Assembly (NCBI GenBank): GCA_965652145.1
Contig: CBFGTV010000016.1
Span: forward strand, 1-53,807
Length of the DNA: 53,807 bases
Reading direction: 5' to 3'
Source of the DNA: CBFGTV01 sp965652145
GTDB lineage: Bacteria; Bacillota; Clostridia; Peptostreptococcales; Natronincolaceae
Positions 25,892 through 34,574 of this stretch are shown one piece after another; positions within the stretch are counted from its first letter, which is position 1, and every line of letters begins with the position of its first letter. The notes under the pieces are model-generated. The model was not told the DNA's origin. It did no database searches and saw only the letters and a program-made list of their open reading frames with translations. Made by a program: the position numbers and the translations under genes.

Positions 25892-25900
25892 TAGCACAAG
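25892..25900 (-). promoter_or_regulatory. Extended -10 promoter of the formate dehydrogenase operon
   Basis: TGCTATAAT on the minus strand is an extended -10 element about 95 nt upstream of the NuoE-like gene. The -35 region is poor. Confidence 0.55.
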
Positions 25901-25933
25901 AACGGACACAAACTAATCAAAAAAAATCTATAT

Positions 25934-25951
25934 TTGTTAATTATTTAACTG
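25934..25951. promoter_or_regulatory. Rex-like operator upstream of the formate dehydrogenase operon
   Basis: TTGTTAA-TTAT-TTAACTG matches the clostridial Rex operator TTGTTAANNNNTTAACAA at 12 of 14 specified positions. It lies upstream of the extended -10 promoter. An equivalent site precedes the hydrogenase operon at 35298. The remaining spacer up to 26156 is AT-rich and shows no gene. Confidence 0.55.
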
Positions 25952-26156
25952 TATATATCAGGGTTGTATTGGTTATATACTGTATACATAATACAAAATT
26001 CAACTCAGAAAATAGTTAAATTGTTTATTTATTTGACGATTTACACTTTTTTCTACGATAAATAAATTTAATCATCAATTATTATCAAGGAACTGTCATA
26101 AGAATAAATAAAAAAATTTGAATTATATTTAACAATTTTTTTGAAATTTCTTTTCA

Positions 26157-26196
26157 CAAAAAAAGCACGCCCCTTCATTGATTGAAGGTTTGTGCT
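26157..26196 (-). terminator. Terminator of the hydGEF unit
   Basis: AGCAC...CCTTCA and TGAAGG...GTGCT form a two-part stem followed by seven T on the minus strand, 20 nt after the hydF stop. Confidence 0.88.
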
Positions 26197-26215
26197 AATA
26201 TTAATCGGTTTGTCT

Positions 26216-27406
26216 CTAGTTCTTCATGAGAGGGGCTATGGCACGATCCAGAATTCCTGTCACATAGGCAATTAATATACCATAATTGACCATTGGCACC
26301 CCCGAAGTCTTTGCACAGTTGATTCGATAAAGCATTTCCTTCCGATTGTGCATACAGGAACCGCAATGAACCACCAATTGATAGTCCCTTAAATCCTCTT
26401 GGAAGGCACTTCCCTTTAGCCAGTGGAATTGCAGCTCTCCCCCTGCCATATTTTTCAGCCACCGGGGAATCTTTACGGTACCAATATCGTCCTTCTGCTG
26501 GTGATGGGTACAGCCCTCCACAATTAAGACCTTATCCTGGGGCTTCAGCATTTTTAAGCCTTCGACCCCCTTTACCAGCTCTCTAATATCTCCTTTTTGT
26601 CTGGCATATAGAATGGAAAAGGAGGTTAGGGGAATTTCCATGGGTAAAGTTTCAGAAACCTGCTGAAAGGCCTGGGAGTCTGTTATGGCCAGACTAATGG
26701 GAGATTTTAATTCCCTTACCACCTGGGCCAGCTCTGTTTCCTTACAGATGGTCATATAGGCCCCTTTATCCAATATGGCCCGGATGGCCTGAACCTGGGG
26801 TAGGATCATTCTTCCCTTGGGAGCCGCCGAGTCAATAGGGGTAATCAGCAGCACATGGTCCCCTGGCTCCACTAATCCATCTACTAAATTCTGTTCCTGC
26901 TCCCGGGGGGCAATTTCAATAATCTTCTCCTTTAATTGATGGATTCCTGCTTTGGTTTTGGCACTGACAGCCACTGTAGGCAGTTCTTGATGGAAATTGG
27001 GCTGATAATCCTTTGGGCTGGTATCTATCTGGTTAATTACCACCAATAGGGGAATATTCCTGACCTTAAGCATCTCTATTAGCTGCTTTTCCTCCTGCTG
27101 AATCCCCCTTTCCCAATGGACTACCAGCAAGGCCACATCGGTTTTATTTAATACTGACCTTGTCTTTTCAATTCGTAGGGCCCCTAAATCCCCTATGTCA
27201 TCAATTCCTGCGGTATCAATAATTAATACCGGGCCTATGGGTAAAAGCTCCATGGACTTGTATACCGGGTCGGTGGTGGTTCCTGCCACCTCTGATACAA
27301 TGGCAATTTCCTGATCCGTTAAGGCATTTATCAGGCTTGATTTTCCCACATTTCGTTTGCCAAATATGGCAATATGCAGCCTATTTGCCCTGGGGGTTTG
27401 GTTCAT
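26216..27406 (-). CDS. hydF: [FeFe] hydrogenase H-cluster maturation GTPase HydF
   Basis: A 396-residue scaffold protein on which the 2Fe subcluster is assembled. The N-terminal Era-like GTPase domain has GKRNVGKSSLINAL (G1), TTTDPV (G2), DTAGIDD (G3) and NQID (G4). The C-terminal cluster domain has the conserved EGCTHH and VHCGSCMHNR motifs with the His and Cys ligands of the [4Fe-4S] cluster. The start overlaps the hydE stop by 4 nt. It is the last gene of the regulator-hydG-hydE-hydF unit. Confidence 0.96.
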   Translation of the reverse strand: MNQTPRANRLHIAIFGKRNVGKSSLINALTDQEIAIVSEVAGTTTDPVYKSMELLPIGPVLIIDTAGIDDIGDLGALRIEKTRSVLNKTDVALLVVHWERGIQQEEKQLIEMLKVRNIPLLVVINQIDTSPKDYQPNFHQELPTVAVSAKTKAGIHQLKEKIIEIAPREQEQNLVDGLVEPGDHVLLITPIDSAAPKGRMILPQVQAIRAILDKGAYMTICKETELAQVVRELKSPISLAITDSQAFQQVSETLPMEIPLTSFSILYARQKGDIRELVKGVEGLKMLKPQDKVLIVEGCTHHQQKDDIGTVKIPRWLKNMAGGELQFHWLKGSAFQEDLRDYQLVVHCGSCMHNRKEMLYRINCAKTSGVPMVNYGILIAYVTGILDRAIAPLMKN

Positions 27407-28719
27407 TGTTCATTCCTCCATTTCAAATATTTAGGAAGGAGTCTGCCGGCCCCCTTCACTGCGTCTATGGCCGATTGAATATTAATCATATTTTTATTGC
27501 TGTAGAGCTGGTAGCTCTCCCTATATTTTAAGGGAGTTGAAATCAACATAATGGTATTGGCCCCTGCCTTCAGGGCCTTTACCTGCCCCTCTGGGTCAGC
27601 CGAGGCCAGGGCTGTGGTGGCTGGCAAATAAACATTTTTGCAAACCAGCCGGGTCACTGCCACTGTTCGGAGGGTCAGGCCTATATTGCCTGTTTCAGCC
27701 TGCTCCAGGGGGGTCCCCTTGGCGGGTACAAAGGGGCCAATACCGATCATATGAATTCCCATTTTTTTAAAAAATATAATGTCCTGGGCAATATCCTCCA
27801 GGCTTTGCCCCGGTAAGCCCACCATATTCCCCGAGGCCGTAACATAGCCCAGCTCCTTCAACCATCGAGTACATTCCATTCTCTCCTTTAGATCATCATC
27901 TGGGTGCAAACTCTTAAAAACCTTTGGATTGGTGGTTTCTATCTTCAACAGGTAGTTATTGGCCCCGGCCCTTTTCAGGGCTCTATATTCTTCATAGCTT
28001 CGTTCTCCTATACTCAAGGTAATGGCCATGGCGGTTTCTTGTTTTATTCGCCGTATCAGGTCAATGAGCCGCTCTGTATTGTAATAATCATCTTCACCTG
28101 ATTGTAATATGACGGTTTTAATCCCCAGTTGATGGATTTCATGAACCTGGGCCAGTATTTCGTCTGCTGTCATTCTGTATCGTTTTGGGGTTGCACAGGA
28201 CTTTCTTATACCACAATAATGACAATTCTTTTTACAGTAGTTTGAAAATTCTATGGCAGCCCTGATTTCCACCCGATCCCCGACAATTTCCCGGCGCATT
28301 CGATCGGCAGCAGCAAGCAGCACTTCTTCTTCCCTTTCCGACTGTGTATCTAAAAGTCTTACAATTTCATCCTTTGATAATTCCTCCCCGGCCTCCAGCT
28401 TTTCCATGATTTTAAGAAAGCTTTGCCGGACCCCTTGATTCATAAGGGTCTTCATTAAACCCGACAGCTTTTTTGTCTGATAATCATAAATTCGATAGCT
28501 GATATCGGTTCCTCTTATATGGTCTTCTACAGCTGCACTGTCATTTTTACCGATTAAGATGGAGGTACTGCAAATTGAGCCAAGATGACTAGGGGTAGGC
28601 ACCAGATCTGTGCTGATTTGGGCCCGCCTTAGTAGTGCTTCTGCCTTCAGCATTTGACTGTTGGAGCCGCAGACAATAATTTGCTTTTCTTCTGAAGTCT
28701 TCATTTTATCCATCTCCAT
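27403..28719 (-). CDS. hydE: DUF3343 domain fused to [FeFe] hydrogenase maturase HydE
   Basis: A 438-residue protein. Residues about 85-438 are HydE, a radical-SAM enzyme making part of the H-cluster ligand, with EFSNYCKKNCHYCGIR (CX3CX2C), ILQSGEDDYY and LKIETTNPKVF. HydE is usually about 350 residues. The extra N-terminus (about 10-80: AEALLRRAQISTDLVPTPSHLGSICST) resembles DUF3343, a small domain with a PTP...SxC signature described as a putative sulfur/selenium carrier. The fusion is unusual. The upstream ATG at 28719 is only 4 nt from GGAG; the ATG at 28713 may be used instead. It overlaps hydF by 4 nt. Confidence 0.9.
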   Translation of the reverse strand: MEMDKMKTSEEKQIIVCGSNSQMLKAEALLRRAQISTDLVPTPSHLGSICSTSILIGKNDSAAVEDHIRGTDISYRIYDYQTKKLSGLMKTLMNQGVRQSFLKIMEKLEAGEELSKDEIVRLLDTQSEREEEVLLAAADRMRREIVGDRVEIRAAIEFSNYCKKNCHYCGIRKSCATPKRYRMTADEILAQVHEIHQLGIKTVILQSGEDDYYNTERLIDLIRRIKQETAMAITLSIGERSYEEYRALKRAGANNYLLKIETTNPKVFKSLHPDDDLKERMECTRWLKELGYVTASGNMVGLPGQSLEDIAQDIIFFKKMGIHMIGIGPFVPAKGTPLEQAETGNIGLTLRTVAVTRLVCKNVYLPATTALASADPEGQVKALKAGANTIMLISTPLKYRESYQLYSNKNMINIQSAIDAVKGAGRLLPKYLKWRNEQ

Positions 28720-28728
28720 TATTCTCCA

Positions 28729-30102
28729 CTAGAAATAAAGATCCCGTTTCCCTGATCGAATGGCTTCCAATTTTTCTTCTGTCAGGCACCTTATTTTTTC
28801 ATCATCAATCTCCTCTAATTCCCTTTCAATTAATGCTTTGCCCTGCTGAAGTGTATCGTCGTCAGCATAATCCAACAAATATTCCTGTAGGGTTAAAATG
28901 GCATTGGATTGACAAAATTCATGGATGTGTGCATCCTTGGCCAGCTCCATAAAGGCCTCCCCTGTTCGTTTGGTTCGATAGCAGGCGGTACAAAAGCTGG
29001 GCAGGTGACCCTGGCCACAGATGACCTGTAAGACCTGGTTCAAGCTCCTTTCATCGGCCGTCTCGAATTGAGAAGCCCTTTGATATTCCTGTTCATAGCC
29101 TCCGGGGCTGGTTTTGGAGCCTGCCGATACCTGTGATACTCCCAGGCTTAACAGCTCATCCCTAAGCTGAGGCGTTTCCCGGGTGGAAAGGATAATGCCG
29201 GTATAAGGCAAGGCTAGACGATAGACGGCAACGATTTTTTTAAGGTCTTGATCTGAAACAGCATAGGGAGCCTTTTTCAGGGCTGAATCCAGGGCAGGCC
29301 TAAGCCGTGGTACTGATATGGTATGGGGGCCGATATGATAGGTTTGATCCATATAATTGGCGTGGAATAAAGTGGCTAATACGTCAAACTGATAATGATA
29401 TAGCCCCAATAGCGCCCCAATTCCTATATCATCAATACCTGCTTCAAAGGCTCTGTCAATGGCCAGCAATCGATAATCATAGTTTGACTTTGAACCCGTA
29501 GGATGCATTTGCCGATAGGTTTCACGATGATAGGTTTCCTGAAATATTTGATAGGTGCCAATTCCAGCCTCCTTTAACTTTTTGAAATCTGTAACCGACA
29601 GGGGGGCGGCATTGACGTTGATTCTTCTGATGTCGGTTTCCTGGTAAATTCTATTTAATATACCGGTAATATGATTGATATTGGTTTTCTTGGGGTCTTC
29701 ACCACAAACCATTAGAATTCGCTTATGGCCCTGGCCCTCTATGGCTTTGGCTTCTGCTACGGCCTCCCCGGGGGTTAAGGTTTTACGTTGAAGGCTTTTA
29801 TTGGCCGCCCGAAATCCACAATATAGGCAATTGTTGGTACATTCGTTGCTAGTATAGAGGGGCGCAAAGACCACAATCCGTTTGCCGTAGATTTCATTTT
29901 TTACATGCCTGGCAGCCCCATAGAGCTCTTCCAACAGGTCTGGGTCTTCAATTTGCAACAGGACTGCTGCCTCCTCCAGCGATAGGCCCTGACAATCCTT
30001 TGATCTTTCAATAATTTCCCTAAGATCAACTGCATTGAATTTTTTGCCCCTGATCATTAGACCATTGATTTTTTCTTCATTAATGATGTCATGGGTATTC
30101 AT
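28729..30102 (-). CDS. hydG: [FeFe] hydrogenase maturase HydG (tyrosine lyase)
   Basis: A 457-residue radical-SAM enzyme that cleaves tyrosine to give the CO and CN- ligands of the H-cluster. It has the N-terminal CTNNCLYCGFR cluster motif (CX3CX2C) and a ThiH-like barrel with VCGEDPKK and NVNAAPLSV. The C-terminal auxiliary cluster motif CTACYRTKRTGE (CX2C plus a distant Cys) distinguishes HydG from ThiH. It starts 24 nt after the TM1266-type regulator and is followed 9 nt later by hydE. Confidence 0.96.
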   Translation of the reverse strand: MNTHDIINEEKINGLMIRGKKFNAVDLREIIERSKDCQGLSLEEAAVLLQIEDPDLLEELYGAARHVKNEIYGKRIVVFAPLYTSNECTNNCLYCGFRAANKSLQRKTLTPGEAVAEAKAIEGQGHKRILMVCGEDPKKTNINHITGILNRIYQETDIRRINVNAAPLSVTDFKKLKEAGIGTYQIFQETYHRETYRQMHPTGSKSNYDYRLLAIDRAFEAGIDDIGIGALLGLYHYQFDVLATLFHANYMDQTYHIGPHTISVPRLRPALDSALKKAPYAVSDQDLKKIVAVYRLALPYTGIILSTRETPQLRDELLSLGVSQVSAGSKTSPGGYEQEYQRASQFETADERSLNQVLQVICGQGHLPSFCTACYRTKRTGEAFMELAKDAHIHEFCQSNAILTLQEYLLDYADDDTLQQGKALIERELEEIDDEKIRCLTEEKLEAIRSGKRDLYF

Positions 30103-30126
30103 TTCTAATTCCTCCCTGGAGCTTTC

Positions 30127-30375
30127 TTATTTTTTGGTTAAGGCACTTTTTACCGTAACGCCCTGCAACCTTCCTAGCTTTCCTGTTAATCCCCCCACCT
30201 CATCGGTGGAACCGTCAATGATGACAGACAGAACACTGACTCCCCGTTCCCGATAGGGGACCCCCATTCTTCCCACAATTATTTCTCCATACTCGCTTAA
30301 AATCCGATTTACATTCTCTGCATTCCTTCGATCCTCTACAATAATGGCCACTACACCAATCCTTTTTTCCACCAT
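30127..30375 (-). CDS. TM1266-type iron-only hydrogenase system regulator
   Basis: An 82-residue ACT-like/NikR-C-like small protein (VEKRIGVVAIIVEDR; YGEIIVGRMGVPYRERGVSVLSVIIDG) of the family annotated as iron-only hydrogenase system regulator, found beside hydEFG genes. Its ligand and DNA target are not established. The ATG at 30375 has GGGGGAG 4-8 nt upstream. A longer TTG-initiated frame would read through a terminator hairpin and is unlikely. It is the first gene of the maturation unit. Confidence 0.85.
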   Translation of the reverse strand: MVEKRIGVVAIIVEDRRNAENVNRILSEYGEIIVGRMGVPYRERGVSVLSVIIDGSTDEVGGLTGKLGRLQGVTVKSALTKK

Positions 30376-30393
30376 TGGCTCCCCCTTTATAAA

Positions 30394-30430
30394 AATTAAA
30401 AAAAGCTTCCCATAGGCAGGGAAGCTTTTA
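30394..30430 (-). terminator. Terminator or attenuator between hydA and the maturation genes
   Basis: AAAAGCTTCCC and GGGAAGCTTTT form a strong stem with a 7-nt loop, then seven T and a second T stretch on the minus strand. It lies about 20-55 nt upstream of the TM1266-type gene. I see no promoter after it, so read-through or antitermination may set maturase expression. Confidence 0.82.
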
Positions 30431-30515
30431 AAAGCAGTTCTCCTTTTCCTTTTACCAGGCTTTCCTGGCAATCAGACCTATGGCCTTCCTTCCGGTGGAT
30501 TAAATCCACCGGTCA
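30431..30515 (-). other. Structured leader or intergenic RNA downstream of hydA
   Basis: Two further hairpins precede the terminator. The first is CCGGTGGATT with AATCCACCGG, a near-perfect palindrome at 30491-30512. The second is CCAGG-AAAG-CCTGG at 30456-30469. GACC and GGTC could close the first one. This resembles an attenuator with upstream folding but matches no riboswitch class I know. Confidence 0.4.
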
Positions 30516-30527
30516 GATTCAATGGCT

Positions 30528-32315
30528 CTATGAGGTTGCTAAACAGCCTTCTTCTTCATATTCCGTTTCATCCGTCGGGTATTTTTCCCGGACAGTATAG
30601 TGGGTATGCAGTAATTCATGGGCCCGATGGCTATTGGGCTTTTCCAGATAGTTGTCATACAGTTCTTTAATAATTGGATTTTCGTGAGACTTTCTGATGG
30701 TTAAAATTTTATCTTCCTCATAAAGGGCCTTGGCTCTTTCAACACGAATATCCATATTCATCTTGACCCTGGCAGGTACATGGGGCTGGCCTCCGCCTGT
30801 TACACAGCCGCCGCTGCAGCCCATCACTTCTATGAAATGATATTCCTTTTCTCCTGCCTTGATCATATCCAGCAATCTGGCGGCCTGGGCAGTTCCGTGG
30901 GCTACAGCTACTTTAATTTTTTCTCCCCCCAGGGTAATTTCTGCCTCCTTAATGCCTTCGGTTCCCCTCACTCCATTATATTCAATGGATTCAAGCTCCT
31001 TTTCCTCTAAAATGTCGGCTACGGTTCTAAGGGCCGCCTCCATCACACCGCCGGTGGCTCCAAAGATTACTCCTGCACCAGTATAGATTCCCAGGGCGGG
31101 ATCAAAGTCGCTGTCCTCCAGCTTGAGGAATTCAATTCTAGCCTGCTTAATCATCTTTGCCAGCTCCCGGGTGGTGATGACAGCATCTACATCCCTTAAT
31201 CCCTTCACCCTCAGCTCTGGCCTGGCGGATTCAGACTTTTTAGCCACACAGGGCATTACTGAAACGACAAATATCTTTTCGGGATCTATCTGATTTTTTT
31301 CCGCATAATAGCTTTTTACAATGGCTCCCATCATCTGGTGGGGAGATTTGCAGCTTGAAAGGTTTTCAATAAATTCTGGGTAGTAATGCTCACAGAACCT
31401 AACCCAGCCTGGAGAACAGGAGGTAATCAAGGGCAGCTTTCCTCCCTGCTGCAATCGATGAAGCAATTCATGGCCTTCTTCAACAATTGTCAGGTCGGCG
31501 GCAAAGTTGGTATCGAAAACTTGATCAAAGCCCAGTCGCTTCAAAGCCGAAACCATTTTGCCCGTTACCCTTGTTCCAATGGGCAGACCAAATTCTTCAC
31601 CCAGGGCCGCCCGAACGGCCGGGGCAGTTTGAACCACCACATGAACCTCGGGGTCCTCTATGGCATCCCATACCCGATCAATATCTTCCTTTTCTCTGAG
31701 GGCGGCCACCGGACAGGCTACGATACATTGACCACAATGAATACAGGGGGTATCCTTCATGCTCATACCAAAGGGTGGGGCCACCTCTGTTGAAAATCCA
31801 CGGTTGGTAAATTCCAGTATGCCTACCCGCTGTACATTTTTACAGGTGTTGACACAACGACCGCAAAGAATACATTTACTGCTGTCCCTTACAACAGATT
31901 CTGAAAAATTATCTATTGTAGTAGGGGTCTTTTCACCTATAAAGGGGATTTCAGTGATATTTAATTCTTCTGCCAGGGTTTGAAGCTCACAGTTTCGATT
32001 TCGCTGACAGGTCAAGCATTCACGGTTATGATTGGAAAGTATCAGCTCTACGGTAGCCTTTCTGGCATCCCTTAACTGCCTGGTATTGGTTTTAACAGCC
32101 ATACCGTCGGCCACAGGGAATACACAGGAGGCTTGAAGACCACGGCTTCCCTCCACCTCCACCAAACAGACTCTACAGGCTCCAATTTCGTTGACTTCCT
32201 TTAAAAAGCAGAGGGTGGGTATATCGATTCCAGCAGCCTTGGCCGCCTCTAATACTGTATAATTTTGGGGTACTGTTACCTGAACACCATCGATGGTGAT
32301 TGTTACCATTTCCAT
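30528..32315 (-). CDS. hydA: [FeFe] hydrogenase catalytic subunit
   Basis: A 595-residue enzyme of the NADH/ferredoxin-linked (HydA) type. It has an N-terminal [2Fe-2S] domain (C35, C46, C49, C62 region), a His-ligated [4Fe-4S] site (HNRECLTCQRNRNC) and two [4Fe-4S] clusters (CILCGRCVNTC, CIHCGQCIVAC). The H-cluster domain has the three signatures ITSCSPGW, MPCVAKKSE and EVMGCSGGCVTGGGQP. A short C-terminal tail follows, without the extra [2Fe-2S] domain of Thermotoga HydA. It is the last gene of the operon NuoE-[2Fe-2S]-NuoF-HydA, the architecture of electron-bifurcating hydrogenases. That activity is inferred. Confidence 0.95.
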   Translation of the reverse strand: MEMVTITIDGVQVTVPQNYTVLEAAKAAGIDIPTLCFLKEVNEIGACRVCLVEVEGSRGLQASCVFPVADGMAVKTNTRQLRDARKATVELILSNHNRECLTCQRNRNCELQTLAEELNITEIPFIGEKTPTTIDNFSESVVRDSSKCILCGRCVNTCKNVQRVGILEFTNRGFSTEVAPPFGMSMKDTPCIHCGQCIVACPVAALREKEDIDRVWDAIEDPEVHVVVQTAPAVRAALGEEFGLPIGTRVTGKMVSALKRLGFDQVFDTNFAADLTIVEEGHELLHRLQQGGKLPLITSCSPGWVRFCEHYYPEFIENLSSCKSPHQMMGAIVKSYYAEKNQIDPEKIFVVSVMPCVAKKSESARPELRVKGLRDVDAVITTRELAKMIKQARIEFLKLEDSDFDPALGIYTGAGVIFGATGGVMEAALRTVADILEEKELESIEYNGVRGTEGIKEAEITLGGEKIKVAVAHGTAQAARLLDMIKAGEKEYHFIEVMGCSGGCVTGGGQPHVPARVKMNMDIRVERAKALYEEDKILTIRKSHENPIIKELYDNYLEKPNSHRAHELLHTHYTVREKYPTDETEYEEEGCLATS

Positions 32316-32351
32316 TTAAAACACTCCTTTCTTGGCGACATTCCTAGGGCT

Positions 32352-34142
32352 TTATTTTTTAACAATGGCCTTTACAGGGCACTTTTCAACACAGGCCCCA
32401 CATTTTATACAAACAGCCTTATCAATTTCATGGACGGCCTTTCGCTCCCCTTTAATGGCACCAACAGGACAAATCTGTTTGCAAAGGGTGCACCCTCTAC
32501 AGTTTTCCAAAATACTATAGCTCAACAGGGATTGACACGCACCGGCGGGGCATCTTTTTTCATGGATATGGGCTTCATATTCATGTCTAAAATATTTTAA
32601 AGTTGACAGTACAGGATTAGGCGCGGTTTGCCCTAGTCCGCACAGGGAGGAGGATTTAATACTCTTTGCCAATCGCTCCAGGTTGTCAATATCCTGGGGT
32701 TCTCCCTTGCCTTCTGTGATCTTATCTAAAATTTCAAGCATTCGCTTCGTTCCAATTCTACAGGGCGGGCACTTTCCGCAGGATTCATCTACGGTGAAAT
32801 CAAGGAAAAATCTTGCGATATCCACCATACAGTTATCCTCATCCATGACAATCATTCCTCCGGAACCCATCATGGAACCAAGGGAAATTAAATTGTCATA
32901 GTCGATGGGTGTATCTAAATAGTCCACTGGTATACAGCCTCCGGAGGGTCCACCCGTCTGAACCGCCTTAAAGGCCCGGCCCCTGGGTATACCGCCGCCA
33001 ATTTCATAGATTACTTCCTTCAAGGTGGTTCCCATGGGGATTTCCACCAGACCTGTATTGTTGATTTTACCTCCCAGGGCAAATACCTTGGTTCCCTTGG
33101 ACTTTTCAGTTCCAATGCCAGCGAACCAGTCGGCTCCCTTTAAAATGATCTGGGGTACATTGGCATAGGTTTCAACATTGTTTAACAAGGTGGGTCTATT
33201 CCAAATCCCCTTGTGGGCAGGGAAGGGCGGTCTTGGCCTGGGCATTCCCCTAAGGCCTTCAATTGAATTGATCAGGGCGGTTTCTTCGCCGCATACGAAG
33301 GCCCCTGCCCCCAGACGAATCTCTAAGTCGAAGTCAAAGCCTGTATTAAATATATTTTTTCCAAGAAGTCCATATTCCTTTGCCTGATCAATGGCAATCT
33401 GCAGGCGGTGAACTGCAATGGGGTATTCTGCTCTGATGTAGACATAGCCCATGGAGGCACCTACTGCGTAACCAGCAATAGCCATGGCTTCCACCACTGC
33501 ATGGGGGTCACCCTCCAGCACGGAACGATCCATAAAGGCACCGGGGTCACCCTCATCGGCGTTACAGGCAACAAATTTTCCCTTGCCCTGGGCTTTAGCT
33601 GTAAATTCCCACTTTAAGCCAGAAGGGAAGCCGCCGCCGCCCCGTCCCCGCAGGCCTGATTTTTTAATGACATCAATTACTTCCTCGGGCTTCATTTCAG
33701 TCAATACCTTGGCCAGGGCCTTATAGCCATCAAAAGCAATATATTCGTCAATGGCCTCAGGATTAATCACACCGCAATTTCTCAAGGCTACACGCTGTTG
33801 CTTTTTGTAAAAATCAACCTGGTCAATGGCTTTTATCTGCCCTTCCTTAACGGCATCCTTATATAATAAATCTGTTACAATTCTTCCCTTTAACAGATGC
33901 TCCTCTGCAATTCTTTCCACATCCTCGGGCTTGACACGGCTATAAAAGGCCCCCTCGGGATACACAATGACAATGGGTCCTGCTTCACATAGGCCAAAGC
34001 ATCCGGTTTTGACCACCTTTATTTCTGAGGCTAACTGCTTTTCTTCAAGCTGTTCCTCCAGCTTATCAATTATTTTTTGACATCCTGAGGATGTACATCC
34101 CGTACCACCACATACAAGGACATGGGATCTGAATAGCTCCAT
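32352..34142 (-). CDS. hydB: NuoF/HydB-like diaphorase subunit of the hydrogenase complex
   Basis: A 596-residue paralogue of 23111-24907 with the same domain order. It has a thioredoxin-like [2Fe-2S] N-terminus (CGGTGCTSSGC), an NADH/FMN core (RGRGGGGFPSGLKWEF; LGAGAFVCGEETALINSIEG), an [4Fe-4S] site (SCGKCPPCRIGT) and a C-terminal 2x[4Fe-4S] ferredoxin (CRGCTLCKQIC, CIKCGACVEKC). The flavin half is nearly the same as in the formate dehydrogenase copy, while the terminal ferredoxin differs more, as expected if it docks to a different catalytic subunit. It is encoded directly before hydA. Confidence 0.94.
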   Translation of the reverse strand: MELFRSHVLVCGGTGCTSSGCQKIIDKLEEQLEEKQLASEIKVVKTGCFGLCEAGPIVIVYPEGAFYSRVKPEDVERIAEEHLLKGRIVTDLLYKDAVKEGQIKAIDQVDFYKKQQRVALRNCGVINPEAIDEYIAFDGYKALAKVLTEMKPEEVIDVIKKSGLRGRGGGGFPSGLKWEFTAKAQGKGKFVACNADEGDPGAFMDRSVLEGDPHAVVEAMAIAGYAVGASMGYVYIRAEYPIAVHRLQIAIDQAKEYGLLGKNIFNTGFDFDLEIRLGAGAFVCGEETALINSIEGLRGMPRPRPPFPAHKGIWNRPTLLNNVETYANVPQIILKGADWFAGIGTEKSKGTKVFALGGKINNTGLVEIPMGTTLKEVIYEIGGGIPRGRAFKAVQTGGPSGGCIPVDYLDTPIDYDNLISLGSMMGSGGMIVMDEDNCMVDIARFFLDFTVDESCGKCPPCRIGTKRMLEILDKITEGKGEPQDIDNLERLAKSIKSSSLCGLGQTAPNPVLSTLKYFRHEYEAHIHEKRCPAGACQSLLSYSILENCRGCTLCKQICPVGAIKGERKAVHEIDKAVCIKCGACVEKCPVKAIVKK

Positions 34143-34185
34143 TGATTAAACCCCCTTCTTCTGGTTAAATTCAAATACATGCATC

Positions 34186-34554
34186 TTATTTCTCGTAGGC
34201 TCCGATGGTATATTCATCTATGACTCTACCGTTGACAATATGCTCTGCAATGATTCTTCTGGCTTTTTCTTCGGTCATTTCTACATAGGTAGTCTTGTCT
34301 TCTCCTTCCTTATATACCTCTACAATGGGCTCAAGACGACAAACCCCTATACATCCGGTTTGGGTAATGACCACCTCGTCAAGATTTCTCCTTTTCGCTT
34401 CCTCGACCAGGGCCATTAATACGGGCCTTGCTCCAGCGGAAATTCCACAGGTTGCCATTCCCACCACAATTCTTGTTCCCTTTCTATCTTTACGGATATT
34501 TACCTTTTCCAATGCCTCCTGGCGAATCTTTTCTAAATCCTGAATTGACTTCAT
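34186..34554 (-). CDS. hydD: Small [2Fe-2S] thioredoxin-like ferredoxin subunit of the hydrogenase complex
   Basis: A 122-residue paralogue of 24941-25309 with the same three conserved cysteines (MATCGISAGARP; TQTGCIGVCRLEP) and the same length. HydD-like proteins accompany four-subunit NADH-dependent [FeFe] hydrogenases in thermophilic clostridia. The symbol is used in that sense. It lies between the NuoE- and NuoF-like genes. Confidence 0.8.
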   Translation of the reverse strand: MKSIQDLEKIRQEALEKVNIRKDRKGTRIVVGMATCGISAGARPVLMALVEEAKRRNLDEVVITQTGCIGVCRLEPIVEVYKEGEDKTTYVEMTEEKARRIIAEHIVNGRVIDEYTIGAYEK

Positions 34555-34574
34555 TGCATTGCCCCCTTCCTTCT

